Shown: piece after piece, positions 1-8,753 of the stretch
Layout of the letters: every line of letters starts with the position of its first letter
Position numbering within the stretch: the stretch's first letter is position 1
Assembly: GCA_021295155.1 (NCBI GenBank)
Contig: JAJTJC010000036.1
Location: 558,001-622,000 of the forward strand
Reading direction: 5' to 3'
Origin: Flavobacteriaceae bacterium D16
Lineage (GTDB): Bacteria; Bacteroidota; Bacteroidia; Flavobacteriales; Flavobacteriaceae
Length of the DNA: 64,000 bases
The notes under the pieces: model-generated
Databases searched by the model: none
What the model was told of the DNA's origin: nothing
The model's input: the letters and a program-made list of their open reading frames with translations, nothing else
Program-made: the position numbers and the translations under genes

Positions 1-1
1 A

Positions 2-1228
2 AAGATCGCAGATGCCGTAGAGGCTATTGTAACGCCAGAGGAGCGGGAACAGTTGGATAAGATCCCCACGGAGAATTTAGTGGCTTATGATTACTTCCTT
101 CAAGGACAAGACCAGTTGAACAAGCGGACGGAGGAAGGTCTGGAAAAATCAATCCCCTTGTTTGAAAAAGCCATTGAAGAAGACCCGCAATTCTCACTGG
201 CCTACGCCAATTTGGCTGTGGCCTATTACTTTACCGATCAGTACCTGAAAGAAAAACAATATACCGAAGCCATCAACAACAATGCAGACAAGGCTCTGTT
301 GTATGATTCCCGTTCGGCTGAAAGCCTGATCGCAAAGGCGCTGTACTACACCCAAATCGGTGAATATCGCCTGGCCCTGCCGCATTTGGAAAAGGCACTG
401 GAATACAACCCCAATTCCTCCACCGTGGTACAGATCCTGGCCGACTACTATGCCCGGGTGACCCCCAATACCGGGAAATCCCTGGAATACGCCCTAAAAG
501 GGATACAGCTGGATATTGCGGCCAATGATTCCGTTTCCAAAAGCTATATCTACCTGGCCCTCAGCAACGCCTTTGTCCAAAACGGTTTCGTGGACGAGGC
601 ACTCACTGCTATTGACAAGTCACTCGCCTATGATCCCGGAAATTACTATTCCCCTCTGGTCCGGGCCTTTGTCCTCTATGCTAAAAATGAGGATTTGAAG
701 CAGACGCGGGATTTACTAATTGTAGAACTGGAGAAAGACAGCACCCGCCTGGACATCCTGCAGGAGGTGGCCAAGCTCTACTATTTTGAAAAAGACTATG
801 AGCGGGCCTATGCGTATTATGCTCCTTTTGTACAGGCCCGGGAACAATACGGCCTGGACATCTATAGCTCGGAAGACATCAAAATAGGCCTGGTGTATGA
901 GCAGATGGGACTGGAAGAAGAGGCCAAGGCTCTTTATGAATCTTATGCGGCTTACTGCGCAAAGGACAAATCCATCTATAAATCGGCCAGTACGGCGGGC
1001 AAGTATGCACTTGAAGGGGAGTACGACAAGGCCATAGAACAACTAAAAGTCTTCGCCAACCAGGATAATTATCAGTACTGGATCCTGTTATTCCTGGAAT
1101 TAGACCCGGTTATGGAGCCCTTATTGCAGCATCCGGAGTTTGCCGGGATCATGGATAAGATTAAAACCCGCTTCTGGGAAAACCAGGCCAAGCTTAAAAG
1201 CAGTCTGGAAGAGAAAGGATTGTTGTGA
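2..1228 (+). CDS. TPR-repeat protein, 3' part (5' end outside window)
   Basis: The reading frame is open from base 2, upstream of the TTG at 53, so the gene begins outside the window and at least 408 residues are present. The segment around residues 12-40 (TPEEREQLDKIPTENLVAYD) followed by paired helices with G/A/Y/P spacing is typical of the C-terminal half of TolB-like/FlgO-like TPR proteins, which often carry an N-terminal DNA-binding or cyclase domain. At least five TPR-like units can be seen (for example around SIPLFEKAIEEDPQFSLAY and ALPHLEKALEYNPNS). The missing N-terminus would decide whether it is a regulator or a scaffold. The family match is a judgement from sequence pattern. Confidence 0.8.
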   Translation, partial: KIADAVEAIVTPEEREQLDKIPTENLVAYDYFLQGQDQLNKRTEEGLEKSIPLFEKAIEEDPQFSLAYANLAVAYYFTDQYLKEKQYTEAINNNADKALLYDSRSAESLIAKALYYTQIGEYRLALPHLEKALEYNPNSSTVVQILADYYARVTPNTGKSLEYALKGIQLDIAANDSVSKSYIYLALSNAFVQNGFVDEALTAIDKSLAYDPGNYYSPLVRAFVLYAKNEDLKQTRDLLIVELEKDSTRLDILQEVAKLYYFEKDYERAYAYYAPFVQAREQYGLDIYSSEDIKIGLVYEQMGLEEEAKALYESYAAYCAKDKSIYKSASTAGKYALEGEYDKAIEQLKVFANQDNYQYWILLFLELDPVMEPLLQHPEFAGIMDKIKTRFWENQAKLKSSLEEKGLL

Positions 1229-1243
1229 GGTATCTTTTTTCTT

Positions 1244-1271
1244 GTTCATTTTGGCTTGATCCAAAATGAAC
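1244..1271. repeat. Inverted repeat after the TPR gene
   Basis: A perfect 11-bp stem (GTTCATTTTGG / CCAAAATGAAC) with a 6-base loop lies 16 bases past the stop codon at 1228. It is not followed by a clear T run on either strand, so it may be a processing or attenuating hairpin, or a dispersed palindrome, rather than a canonical terminator. Confidence 0.55.
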
Positions 1272-1321
1272 TTAAAAGATCAAGAAGGATTTAAGGAAAT
1301 TTTTGGACTATGGCCAAAAAC

Positions 1322-1356
1322 ATAGATGCCTCGGATATGATATCCGAGGCATCTAT
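1322..1356. terminator. Bidirectional hairpin, copy 1 of a two-member family
   Basis: A 16-bp perfect stem with loop TGA lies between convergent genes (TPR stop at 1228, DUF2188 stop at 1368), with a T-rich tract on each side. A second hairpin with the same core (CGGATATGATATCCG) and two compensated base-pair changes occurs at 17291-17325. Confidence 0.7.
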
Positions 1357-1367
1357 TTCGTTTTAGA

Positions 1368-1658
1368 TCAATCATAATTAATCCGATCCCGAATGGTTCC
1401 ATCCTGCCTATGGATGATGACGTCCGCCTTGTATTTTCTGGCCAGGCGTTTTGCTTTTCTTATGGCCGTATCCTGTCGGCGGTGTTTGGAGGTGATACGT
1501 TTATTTCCCTCGCGCCTTACCGCCCAACCGGTATCATAAGGTACTACGTGTTGGTGCCAGGACCTGCCCCGCTTGCTTTGACGGGAACTTTTAAAAAAGG
1601 CCTCTACAAGTTCAATGATAATGTCTATCCAGGAGGTGGATTTTTTGCCTTTGGGCAT
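1368..1658 (-). CDS. DUF2188 domain protein
   Basis: A 96-residue basic protein. The C-terminal half (HVVPYDTGWAVRREGNKR, then a helix and VIIHRQDGTIRDR) matches the DUF2188 pattern, a small domain of unknown function often annotated near stress or regulatory genes. The longer open frame runs up to 1766, into tRNA-derived repeat DNA. I chose the internal ATG at 1658 (MPKGKKSTS) because upstream codons translate the tRNA terminator. It lies just outside the left boundary of the island, so it is probably resident chromosomal sequence. Confidence 0.75.
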   Translation of the reverse strand: MPKGKKSTSWIDIIIELVEAFFKSSRQSKRGRSWHQHVVPYDTGWAVRREGNKRITSKHRRQDTAIRKAKRLARKYKADVIIHRQDGTIRDRINYD

Positions 1659-1719
1659 GTTGGTTTTTTTGATCTTATCGAAGATAGGGTTTTCAATAAA
1701 GAATCGCTGTTGTAAACGC

Positions 1720-1782
1720 AAAACCCACGCCTTTTGGCGTGGGTTTGCTGCTTGATGTGGTCCCACCTGGGCTCGAACCAGG
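1720..1782 (-). repeat. Left direct repeat (att-like): tRNA 3' end plus terminator
   Basis: Identical over 63 bases to 14052-14114. Read on the minus strand it contains the T-arm and acceptor 3' strand of the tRNA(CAU) and a terminator hairpin (ACCCACGCC / GGCGTGGGT). The match stops abruptly at 1783, inside the T-arm, so this is a displaced tRNA tail and not a tRNA gene. Confidence 0.9.
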
Positions 1783-1889
1783 TAGATTAATCCCTTTATT
1801 TCCAGTCAACTGCGATCATATAAATTGCCAGGCCATCCGAATTGTACGCCTTTTATGATTAAAAAAAATAGTTAGTTATTAATGTTTAT

Positions 1890-3182
1890 TTAAACCTCAA
1901 TTTTTGCATCATCTACACTAACCTGCCCATTCATAAGCATGGGTAACAACCAATCACGTAAGGCAACGAGTTTTTGGTTTTCTTTCTTCAAATTATTCAT
2001 CTGCCTGAAAATAGGTTCTGTTTTATCTTTATAAGCGGTAACAACTTGTTCATTTAACAATAGTGGCATTTTTCTCAATGAACCAAGTCCAATAAACTTC
2101 TGAATGCTTCCAAAAATAACATTAGCCATATAAGCTTCCATATCATAACCTTTCAGGCACATATAAATGTAATTTTTGAGAGTCTGATTTTCTGATGTTT
2201 TGTATAAGGCAACATTCTTTATTGCAAAATCCAGAATCTGCTCTTCAACTTTATATATAGTACCAATATTACCAATCATTGAAAACAATATATCTCCAGA
2301 ATCAACCTTACTGCGTTTATTTATATTTATATAGTCCTCTTTACTTATTGATTTAGCGTTTTCAAAATCTAAACCACTTTGTTTCAAATGCTTTGAAGTA
2401 ATCAACTTGTAACCGTTTTCGATGTATTTTGGCGAATCGTGGGTACCATCTTTTACTTCTACTACATCATTAATAAATTCAACCTCCCACCCCTTCGGTA
2501 TTTCACGTTTTAATACTTCATTATACACCATGTTGCCACCAGACGATTTATAGGGTTTGCCGTTGGCATCTGGAAAATCAAACTGCACAAACCAATAGTC
2601 ATAAATGACCTTGGCCAGGGACTCTAGCTCACAATTAATTTTGTTATTAATCTCTATTCTTGAATCTATGTCAGAAAGCACTTTGGCTATATTATCTTGA
2701 ATACTTTTACTAGGAAATGGTATTTCAAGATTTTGTATCCCATTTTGATTAAGATTATCCCTTGCCGAGCCTGTGCTTACGCCAACTAAATATTGATATA
2801 GTAAGTCGATGTAATATTTTAGGAAAAAGTTGTTGTAGCTCTTGTTTGGTATTATCGCACAGATAGCCTGATTAATAGAGGCTTTAAAATTTAAGACACT
2901 TGCTTTACCCGCTGTAGCCCCGTACATTGCCACTAGTACAGAACCCTTTGGAAATAATTTAGCACTAGATTTTTCTAGCCCTTTTTTGGTAATGTAATTT
3001 TGTGTTTCATTTAATTTAAATCCTATTACTTCTCCACTGTTAACCCAAGGAACATCACCATTTTCATAATACTCTTTCTTTGTAGATAGCGGAGTACCGC
3101 CTGACCCTGTTTGTCCTATATCCTTTATTTTTTTTAATTGCCATCCATTGGGGACAATCCTTTTTCTCAGAACTCTTTTCAT
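1890..3182 (-). CDS. hsdS: Type I restriction-modification specificity subunit HsdS
   Basis: A 430-residue HsdS, which sets the recognition sequence of the methylase (M2S) and restriction (R2M2S) complexes. Two target-recognition regions (about 12-160 and 230-380) are each followed by a conserved helix: the central one around SIQDNIAKVLSDIDSRI and the last around ENQKLVALRDWLLPMLMNGQ. The mid-protein segment (YDYWFVQFDFPDANGKPYK) is a strong family signature. The start overlaps the hsdM stop by 4 bases (ATGA), indicating translational coupling. The length is normal and nothing appears truncated. The recognition site cannot be predicted from sequence alone. Confidence 0.95.
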   Translation of the reverse strand: MKRVLRKRIVPNGWQLKKIKDIGQTGSGGTPLSTKKEYYENGDVPWVNSGEVIGFKLNETQNYITKKGLEKSSAKLFPKGSVLVAMYGATAGKASVLNFKASINQAICAIIPNKSYNNFFLKYYIDLLYQYLVGVSTGSARDNLNQNGIQNLEIPFPSKSIQDNIAKVLSDIDSRIEINNKINCELESLAKVIYDYWFVQFDFPDANGKPYKSSGGNMVYNEVLKREIPKGWEVEFINDVVEVKDGTHDSPKYIENGYKLITSKHLKQSGLDFENAKSISKEDYININKRSKVDSGDILFSMIGNIGTIYKVEEQILDFAIKNVALYKTSENQTLKNYIYMCLKGYDMEAYMANVIFGSIQKFIGLGSLRKMPLLLNEQVVTAYKDKTEPIFRQMNNLKKENQKLVALRDWLLPMLMNGQVSVDDAKIEV

Positions 3183-4807
3183 TGAAACCTTAGTTTTTTC
3201 AAGTTATTTATAATCTCATCTTCCAAGGTTTTACCTTCCTCGAACAAACTTGTAATTCTAGATTCAAATAAATCGAGTTCAGTTTTAAATTCAGTTGGTG
3301 TTATCTCAATAAATTCAATCTTAACTTCAAAGTATTGGCCTGCACTTAGGCTGAAATTTCTAGCCCTAATATCTTCATAACTAACAACAATCGAAAAGTC
3401 CTCTACCCCCAACTTATTAGTAAAAGTGGATATTATATGGCCTTCTTCTTCTTTGGTTAAAACTGTTTTTTGGTTCTTACCTTCTTTTATTGTTTCTCCT
3501 AATTTTGAAGCGTCTACTAGAACAACATCACCTTTATTTGCCGCATCTAAGAACAAAATTGATACGTTAGTTCCCGTAGTTGCAAAGATGTTAGAGGGCA
3601 TACTCACAACACCTGCAAGCATCTTATGTTCTACGATGTGTTGTTTTATCTTTTTATAAATTCCAGACTGTGCTGTAAGAAAGCCTGTGGGCACAACTAT
3701 TGCTGCTTTGCCTTTATTTTCTTTTAAGGAGTAAATAATATGTTGTAAAAACAGCGTGTAAATAGCCATCTTGTCTTTAGCCTTCTTGGGCACATTGGGA
3801 ATTCCTGCAAAAAAGCGGGCTTTATTCACCTTCTTTTTTAGTGAATCCACATCATCGCTGAAATCCAGTTTAAAAGGGGGATTACTAACGATATAATCAA
3901 ACTTCCGCAAATCACCGTCCTTGCGATGATAAGGATCGGTCATAGTATTTCCCTGGATCACATTTTCTATGCTGTGAACCAACTGATTGAGCACCAAATT
4001 CAATCTTAACAGATTGGATGACTTTTGAGAAATGTCCTGTGAATAGACAGTACATTTGTTTGGCCCTATACCGTGGGCTAGGTTCATTAATAAAGTCCCC
4101 GAACCTGCACTAGGATCATATATGGTGACATTACTTACTGGTTCTGGTACAAGTATGTTAGCTATGATTATGGAAACAGCGTGCGGGGTATAATATTCGG
4201 CATATTTACCCCCTGCATCACTGTTATAGTCTTTAATCAGGTACTCAAATATGGTAGAGAAGAAATCAAAACCCTCCTCCATAATGTTTTCAAAATTGAA
4301 AATCACCAACTTATTCAGTAGTGCCTTTGCAAAAGGGTCACGCTTGCTACGTACATATTCGGTAATACGATCAAAGAGTTGTACCTTTTGTCCATCCTCG
4401 GTCTTAACAGCAAAAAGCTCATTATTATTAGCAGCTATGTCAATAAGAGTATCATCCAGCAACTTTGCGAAATCAGGATCATTCTGCCTGTGGAATAAGT
4501 GGCCAATAAGCTGATGAGGCCTTAAAAAGGCCGTAGAGGTATTCATTTGATATCTTAACACCTCATAGTCTTCCTCTGGAATAGCCTCTAGCTGGGATTC
4601 CCAATCTTCAGCCCCATCTAATTCTGGTTTTAGCTGCTTTATTTCGTAAGCAAAACGGTCATTTAGAAACTTATAGAGAAAAATCTGGCTGATAATTTTG
4701 AATTCGCCAGCATCATTTCCCAAACCATAGCTAGCACAAACTGATTTGAGTTCGTCAATGAGTTCTTTTGTACGCTGGGTAAATATTACTGTATTTTGTG
4801 TTGTCAT
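3179..4807 (-). CDS. hsdM: Type I restriction-modification DNA methyltransferase subunit HsdM
   Basis: A 542-residue N6-adenine methyltransferase subunit. An N-terminal helical HsdM domain (about 10-160) precedes the catalytic domain, with the AdoMet-binding motif DPSAGSG at 231-237 and the catalytic NPPF at 309-312, which is the diagnostic form for N6-adenine methylation. With HsdS it protects host DNA and with HsdR it forms the restriction complex. It is the middle gene of the operon, with 4-base ATGA overlaps on both sides, so all three subunits are probably made at coupled levels. Confidence 0.97.
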   Translation of the reverse strand: MTTQNTVIFTQRTKELIDELKSVCASYGLGNDAGEFKIISQIFLYKFLNDRFAYEIKQLKPELDGAEDWESQLEAIPEEDYEVLRYQMNTSTAFLRPHQLIGHLFHRQNDPDFAKLLDDTLIDIAANNNELFAVKTEDGQKVQLFDRITEYVRSKRDPFAKALLNKLVIFNFENIMEEGFDFFSTIFEYLIKDYNSDAGGKYAEYYTPHAVSIIIANILVPEPVSNVTIYDPSAGSGTLLMNLAHGIGPNKCTVYSQDISQKSSNLLRLNLVLNQLVHSIENVIQGNTMTDPYHRKDGDLRKFDYIVSNPPFKLDFSDDVDSLKKKVNKARFFAGIPNVPKKAKDKMAIYTLFLQHIIYSLKENKGKAAIVVPTGFLTAQSGIYKKIKQHIVEHKMLAGVVSMPSNIFATTGTNVSILFLDAANKGDVVLVDASKLGETIKEGKNQKTVLTKEEEGHIISTFTNKLGVEDFSIVVSYEDIRARNFSLSAGQYFEVKIEFIEITPTEFKTELDLFESRITSLFEEGKTLEDEIINNLKKLRFQ

Positions 4808-7800
4808 GCGGTTCTTCCGTGATATTCGTTTAGGTATTCGTCAACTATTATTTGGGTGATAAATTTGGTTGTGGGTGCATCCATTTTGGTGCTTATTGTC
4901 TTGTTAAATTCCGCAAATACCAACCTTGCTACCTGGCCTGTGAAATAACTTTCATTGTTGAGGCTATCATTTCGTGAAAGCACCGCCAAATCGGTTTGTT
5001 CTTTTATTTTCTGAAGGGCTTCAATTATGGCTGTTTTCAACTTAGAAGGCTTCCCAGCTTCCAATAAGCGTTTGTGTACTCTGGCATATTTGGGGTCTCC
5101 CTTATACTTATCTTTAAGCAAATCGTTTCGTCGATTCAATTCCTGAACACGTTCATGAATGGACTTTAGGGAACTGATATTCTCTTGCATTTCATCCTGT
5201 GATACCTCACTAAGATTTTTATCGTCAAAAAGCCGCCGTAATTCATCATATAGACTTATCCACTGAGGGTCTTTAGGGTCAAAATTACCTCCAAGAGCTT
5301 CCCTTGTTTTTTTGAGGGTATCTTTTAATTCCCCTGCTAGTACCAATTCATTCTCTCCGATCTTTTTAAATCCAAATACTACATCCTCCAAGGCCATATT
5401 AAGCAGATTACCTACTTCTTCGCTGTTTTCAAAAGCCTCTTTGGCATTAATCAGGTCTAGCCGATTTGTAGCTTCAATACGAAGTCGATTGAGCTTTCTA
5501 AAGTCCATACGGTCTAGGAGCTCATATTCCCCTACCAATCGAATCATGTTATAGAGAGAGCGGGCTTCCTCCAACGCCTTTTTTATTTGTCGCATTTCCT
5601 CCTGGTCCCCAATTTGCGAAATTTGTGCTGCAAAATTCTCGGCATTTAATAGGTCATAATCTGCCAAAGTTTCTTTTATCTGACTTATGGATTCCTCAAT
5701 TTCCTCCTTGGTTAGGAATAAATTGGAATAGCTTTCCAATTCATCACCCAATATGTCCTGCAATTCATTAAAATAAGCACGATTGGTTTTGTCAAACTCT
5801 TTGGATATGTCTGCGAAATCAACTACATGCCCAAAGCGATAATCTTTGTAGCGACGATTAACACGTGTTAAAGCCTGCAATAAGTTGTGGGACTTGATTA
5901 CTCTTCCTAAATAGATTTTTTTAAGGTGTTTGGCATCAAATCCCGTTAGCAGCATATTATAAACAAACAGCATGTCGATTTTTCCTGCTTTAAAATCATC
6001 ACGCCATTGTTCGAGTTCATCTTTACTGCCAGCATCATACAAGATCAATGCGGCTTTCTTAACCCGAAATTTATCTTTACGCCTAGTGAGGTATTCTGGT
6101 TCGGGTTCTGCGGCCTGTGCAAGGTTCTCCCGCAAATTACTAGCATCTGCATAGGTTTCATTAAATATTTGAAATAATGCTTCAGCTTGGTCACTGCTAT
6201 CACAAATCACCATAGCCCCTATACTGGAATCACCTTTTAATTGTCTGAAGTTTTGGAAATCATTAATGATATATTCCAGCATAGGTGCCACAAACGACGG
6301 GTGGGCATAAATGAACTTCCTTTCTGCATCTCCTCTTTTGATTTCTAAATCATCGAGAATTTTCTTGAACTTTATCTTATATTCAGTTTCAATTTCTTCT
6401 CGAATAAGTTTGAGGGTATAGCCGTCTGCGATGGATTTATTGTAGTAATACTTGTGAATATAATCACCAAACAAATCCTTTGATCGCACATCACCACCAA
6501 TTAGGGGCGTGCCTGTTAAACCAATTTTAATAGCATTGCGATCAGATTCTTGCAAATTGGCCAAGAAACTTCCCTCTGGATTATAACTGCGATGTACTTC
6601 ATCCAGGAAATACACCCGCTGAATGTTGATGTTGTAATCAGTAGTAGTGCTTACTTCAGCATCGTCTTTAAATTTGTGAATATTAATAACCGTTATTTCC
6701 CGTTGGCCCTTATCATTATTGACAGCTACGGATTTCTTTAAATCCCTTACAAATTCATCCCGTGAATTAACTGTATGTACTTTTAAGCCCCGAGCGGTAA
6801 ATTCATCACGAGCTTGTGTCAACAAATCCAAGCGATCTACAATAAAATAGAACTTGGGGATAATGTGTTGTTTCTGGAAGTAATCGGTTAAAAAATGCGT
6901 GTTGTAATAGGCCAATGCTGTTTTACCAGAGCCTTGAGTATGCCAGATAATCCCCTTTTTTATGCCAGCATCCAACTTTTCTTCAATTGCCATGGTGGCG
7001 AATAATTGGGGATAACGCATAATATGTTTTTGCAACCCAGTATGTTCTTTTACATAGGCAAAGGCATATTGTAAAATAAATTTTAGCCTGTCTTTTGACA
7101 GCATGGAGGTTAGTATCCGATTCGTAGGAGAATTATGGTTTTTATTCGTTTGATACTCAGGACTGTTTTTAACACTGATATAGTTCGTGTCCTTTAGAAG
7201 AAATTCTTCGACGGAGGTATTTAAGGGCTGTAAGGTTTGGGATAAATTAAACCCGAGTTCCTCTCTATAATAATTAAACTGAGGTTTATGATAGGATGGT
7301 GAGGCGTAATAGGCTCCTTGCCAAGGTTCAATCTCGGTATCATCGTACTCCATATTGTTGGAGAAGATCATAAATTGTGTAAGATTGACGAACTTCCTAA
7401 ATTTCTTATTCTGAAAACGTCGGTTTATGCGATCACGTTCAGCAATCACACCATTTTTATTATTTGGTTTCTTTACCTCAATAAAAACCAGCGGCATCCC
7501 ATTAATCAAGCAAATAACATCAGGCCGAAACTCATCCTCCCCGTTTTTGTAGGTGAGCTCAGTTACGACATGAAAATCATTGTTGTTTTCAAAATCTTCA
7601 AAGTCAACTAATCTTACTCCCGAGCGATCTGTAAGCCTATCAAAAAATGCCTTCCCCAGATCTTCATTCTCCAGGTCTAGGCTGATTTCCTGATACAAAC
7701 GTCCAACCTCGATATCCGTTAGAGCGGGGTTAATTCGTTTAATGGCCGCTTTGAAAATGTCTGTGAAAATATTGGTTTCCTCATCCCATTTCGACTCCTT

Positions 7801-7881
7801 TAAGGACAAATAAGCATAGCCCAATTGGGTTAGATGAAGAATTGCTGGTAGTTTTACTCTGGAGTCTTCGTTAAATTTCAT
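4804..7881 (-). CDS. hsdR: Type I restriction enzyme motor/nuclease subunit HsdR
   Basis: A full-length 1,025-residue HsdR. The N-terminal PD-(D/E)xK nuclease shows D121, E135 and K137 (in FRPDV and FIEVKK). The superfamily-2 translocase has Walker A TQGSGKT around K320, DEVH at 427-430 in place of DEAH, and motif III GLTGTP. The C-terminal helical region (about 750-1025) is expected to bind HsdM. The protein translocates DNA using ATP and cuts at a distance from unmethylated sites. It is the first gene of hsdR-hsdM-hsdS, so the operon promoter should lie just above 7881. No convincing -7 box is obvious there. Confidence 0.97.
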   Translation of the reverse strand: MKFNEDSRVKLPAILHLTQLGYAYLSLKESKWDEETNIFTDIFKAAIKRINPALTDIEVGRLYQEISLDLENEDLGKAFFDRLTDRSGVRLVDFEDFENNNDFHVVTELTYKNGEDEFRPDVICLINGMPLVFIEVKKPNNKNGVIAERDRINRRFQNKKFRKFVNLTQFMIFSNNMEYDDTEIEPWQGAYYASPSYHKPQFNYYREELGFNLSQTLQPLNTSVEEFLLKDTNYISVKNSPEYQTNKNHNSPTNRILTSMLSKDRLKFILQYAFAYVKEHTGLQKHIMRYPQLFATMAIEEKLDAGIKKGIIWHTQGSGKTALAYYNTHFLTDYFQKQHIIPKFYFIVDRLDLLTQARDEFTARGLKVHTVNSRDEFVRDLKKSVAVNNDKGQREITVINIHKFKDDAEVSTTTDYNINIQRVYFLDEVHRSYNPEGSFLANLQESDRNAIKIGLTGTPLIGGDVRSKDLFGDYIHKYYYNKSIADGYTLKLIREEIETEYKIKFKKILDDLEIKRGDAERKFIYAHPSFVAPMLEYIINDFQNFRQLKGDSSIGAMVICDSSDQAEALFQIFNETYADASNLRENLAQAAEPEPEYLTRRKDKFRVKKAALILYDAGSKDELEQWRDDFKAGKIDMLFVYNMLLTGFDAKHLKKIYLGRVIKSHNLLQALTRVNRRYKDYRFGHVVDFADISKEFDKTNRAYFNELQDILGDELESYSNLFLTKEEIEESISQIKETLADYDLLNAENFAAQISQIGDQEEMRQIKKALEEARSLYNMIRLVGEYELLDRMDFRKLNRLRIEATNRLDLINAKEAFENSEEVGNLLNMALEDVVFGFKKIGENELVLAGELKDTLKKTREALGGNFDPKDPQWISLYDELRRLFDDKNLSEVSQDEMQENISSLKSIHERVQELNRRNDLLKDKYKGDPKYARVHKRLLEAGKPSKLKTAIIEALQKIKEQTDLAVLSRNDSLNNESYFTGQVARLVFAEFNKTISTKMDAPTTKFITQIIVDEYLNEYHGRTA

Positions 7882-8224
7882 TTCCCAAGCATACGCATGA
7901 TTTTTACCTAATATTCACAACACTTTTGACGGGTGTTAGCCGCATTTTAAAACATTAAATGTAGCGATATTTCTACTCACTAAGAAACCTAATAATCCCC
8001 AGATTCTAACTGACTTTGTCATCTTTTCTAGGGCACAGCAAAATAAAAAAGGGGCAACATTTCTGCTGCCCCCTTTCTTGCTCTAAGACCAACCGAAATA
8101 TCGAAAATAAATCGCTCCCTTTTGTTGAAACCGTATTCCATTTCAATCGAATTCATATCCTTTTTAATATGATTGCATTCATTGCACTAGTTGCATATTC
8201 CAACTAGAGTCAGAAATCATACGA
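7882..8224. other. Intergenic region inside the island
   Basis: 343 bases between hsdR and the next minus-strand gene. It should hold the hsdR promoter and contains a bidirectional terminator hairpin at 8045-8078. The short plus-strand ORF here runs through that hairpin and has no protein-like features, so I see no gene. Confidence 0.6.
8045..8078 (-). terminator. Rho-independent terminator for the 8225-8581 gene
   Basis: The stem GGGGCA / TGCCCC is flanked by an A tract on the left and T residues on the right. Read on the minus strand it is followed by TTTTTTATTTT, a good terminator for the gene upstream. It may also work on the plus strand. Confidence 0.7.
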
Positions 8225-8581
8225 CTATTCAGTTCCAGGTTGAACGTAATTCACTGAACAGTAAGTCCCGCCATTCAAAGCTATGATTTTGCTGTCTCTT
8301 ACCAACTCAGAAAGATAGTTTTGGGCCATCCTTTTTTTAACGTCAGTCAGATTCATCACATAGTTTACAGCTTCAGTGTGCGAGTAAGTGATGTTCGGAT
8401 TCTTGTCGAAGAAATTCACAATAATTTCCCTTTTGTTATCCGTCCGTCTTCTATCGCTTCTTTGAATGATTTCATCCTCATCCACGTCTGCAATATAATC
8501 TAGGCAGGTAGTTTCAGGGATCACAAATTCCTTCACGAATTCGTCATCATCACTTGCGTACCTAAAAAACACATTTTTCAT
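8225..8581 (-). CDS. Small protein of unknown function, possible C-terminal winged helix
   Basis: 118 residues; I do not recognise the family. The N-terminal half is acidic (YASDDDEFVKEF, ADVDEDEII), followed by RSDRRRTDNK. Residues about 50-110 have a helix-helix-helix-hairpin pattern (KREIIVNFF, HTEAVNYVMNL, AQNYLSELVRDSKIIAL, GGTYCSV) like a winged-helix domain. It is transcribed away from the XRE gene, sharing a 172-base intergenic region with dyad repeats, and sits between the two modification systems with its own terminator. A regulatory or accessory role is only inferred from position. Confidence 0.7.
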   Translation of the reverse strand: MKNVFFRYASDDDEFVKEFVIPETTCLDYIADVDEDEIIQRSDRRRTDNKREIIVNFFDKNPNITYSHTEAVNYVMNLTDVKKRMAQNYLSELVRDSKIIALNGGTYCSVNYVQPGTE

Positions 8582-8660
8582 GTATCGGTACTTCTTCTCT
8601 GTGCTGTTAATTCCAATTGCGAAATCAGCCTCCTGGGCAAAATGTCAAACAAAATTACAT

Positions 8661-8683
8661 TAATGCAAAGCATAAATGCATTA
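8661..8683. promoter_or_regulatory. Candidate operator, dyad 1
   Basis: A perfect 7-bp inverted repeat, TAATGCA ... TGCATTA, with a 9-base spacer, sits between the divergent genes and close upstream of the XRE regulator. Such dyads upstream of restriction-modification control genes are typical binding sites of their own XRE product. The assignment is inference. Confidence 0.5.
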
Positions 8684-8684
8684 T

Positions 8685-8698
8685 ATTAATTCATTAAT
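8685..8698. promoter_or_regulatory. Candidate operator, dyad 2
   Basis: ATTAAT-TC-ATTAAT, a symmetric 14-base dyad placed 1 base after dyad 1. Two adjacent operators resemble the two-site arrangement of controller proteins in restriction-modification systems. The low sequence complexity weakens the call. Confidence 0.4.
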
Positions 8699-8740
8699 GA
8701 AAACATAACCTCCATAAGTGTATAACTGATTTACATTCTG

Positions 8741-8748
8741 TACATTTG
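8741..8748 (+). promoter_or_regulatory. -7 promoter box TACATTTG for the methyltransferase cassette
   Basis: An exact match to the Bacteroidota -7 consensus TAnnTTTG. It ends 5 bases before the ATG at 8754, so transcription would start at or very near the start codon and the message would be leaderless or nearly so. No clear -33 TTG is seen at the usual spacing. Confidence 0.5.
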
Positions 8749-8753
8749 AGGTG

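Noticed and set aside
1720-1782. A second complete tRNA(CAU) gene at the left edge
   Set aside because: Only the 3' portion matches; the sequence departs inside the T-arm and the D and anticodon arms are absent.
8016-8207. 63-residue plus-strand ORF upstream of the unknown island gene
   Set aside because: It runs through a terminator hairpin and has no domain-like pattern or ribosome-binding context.
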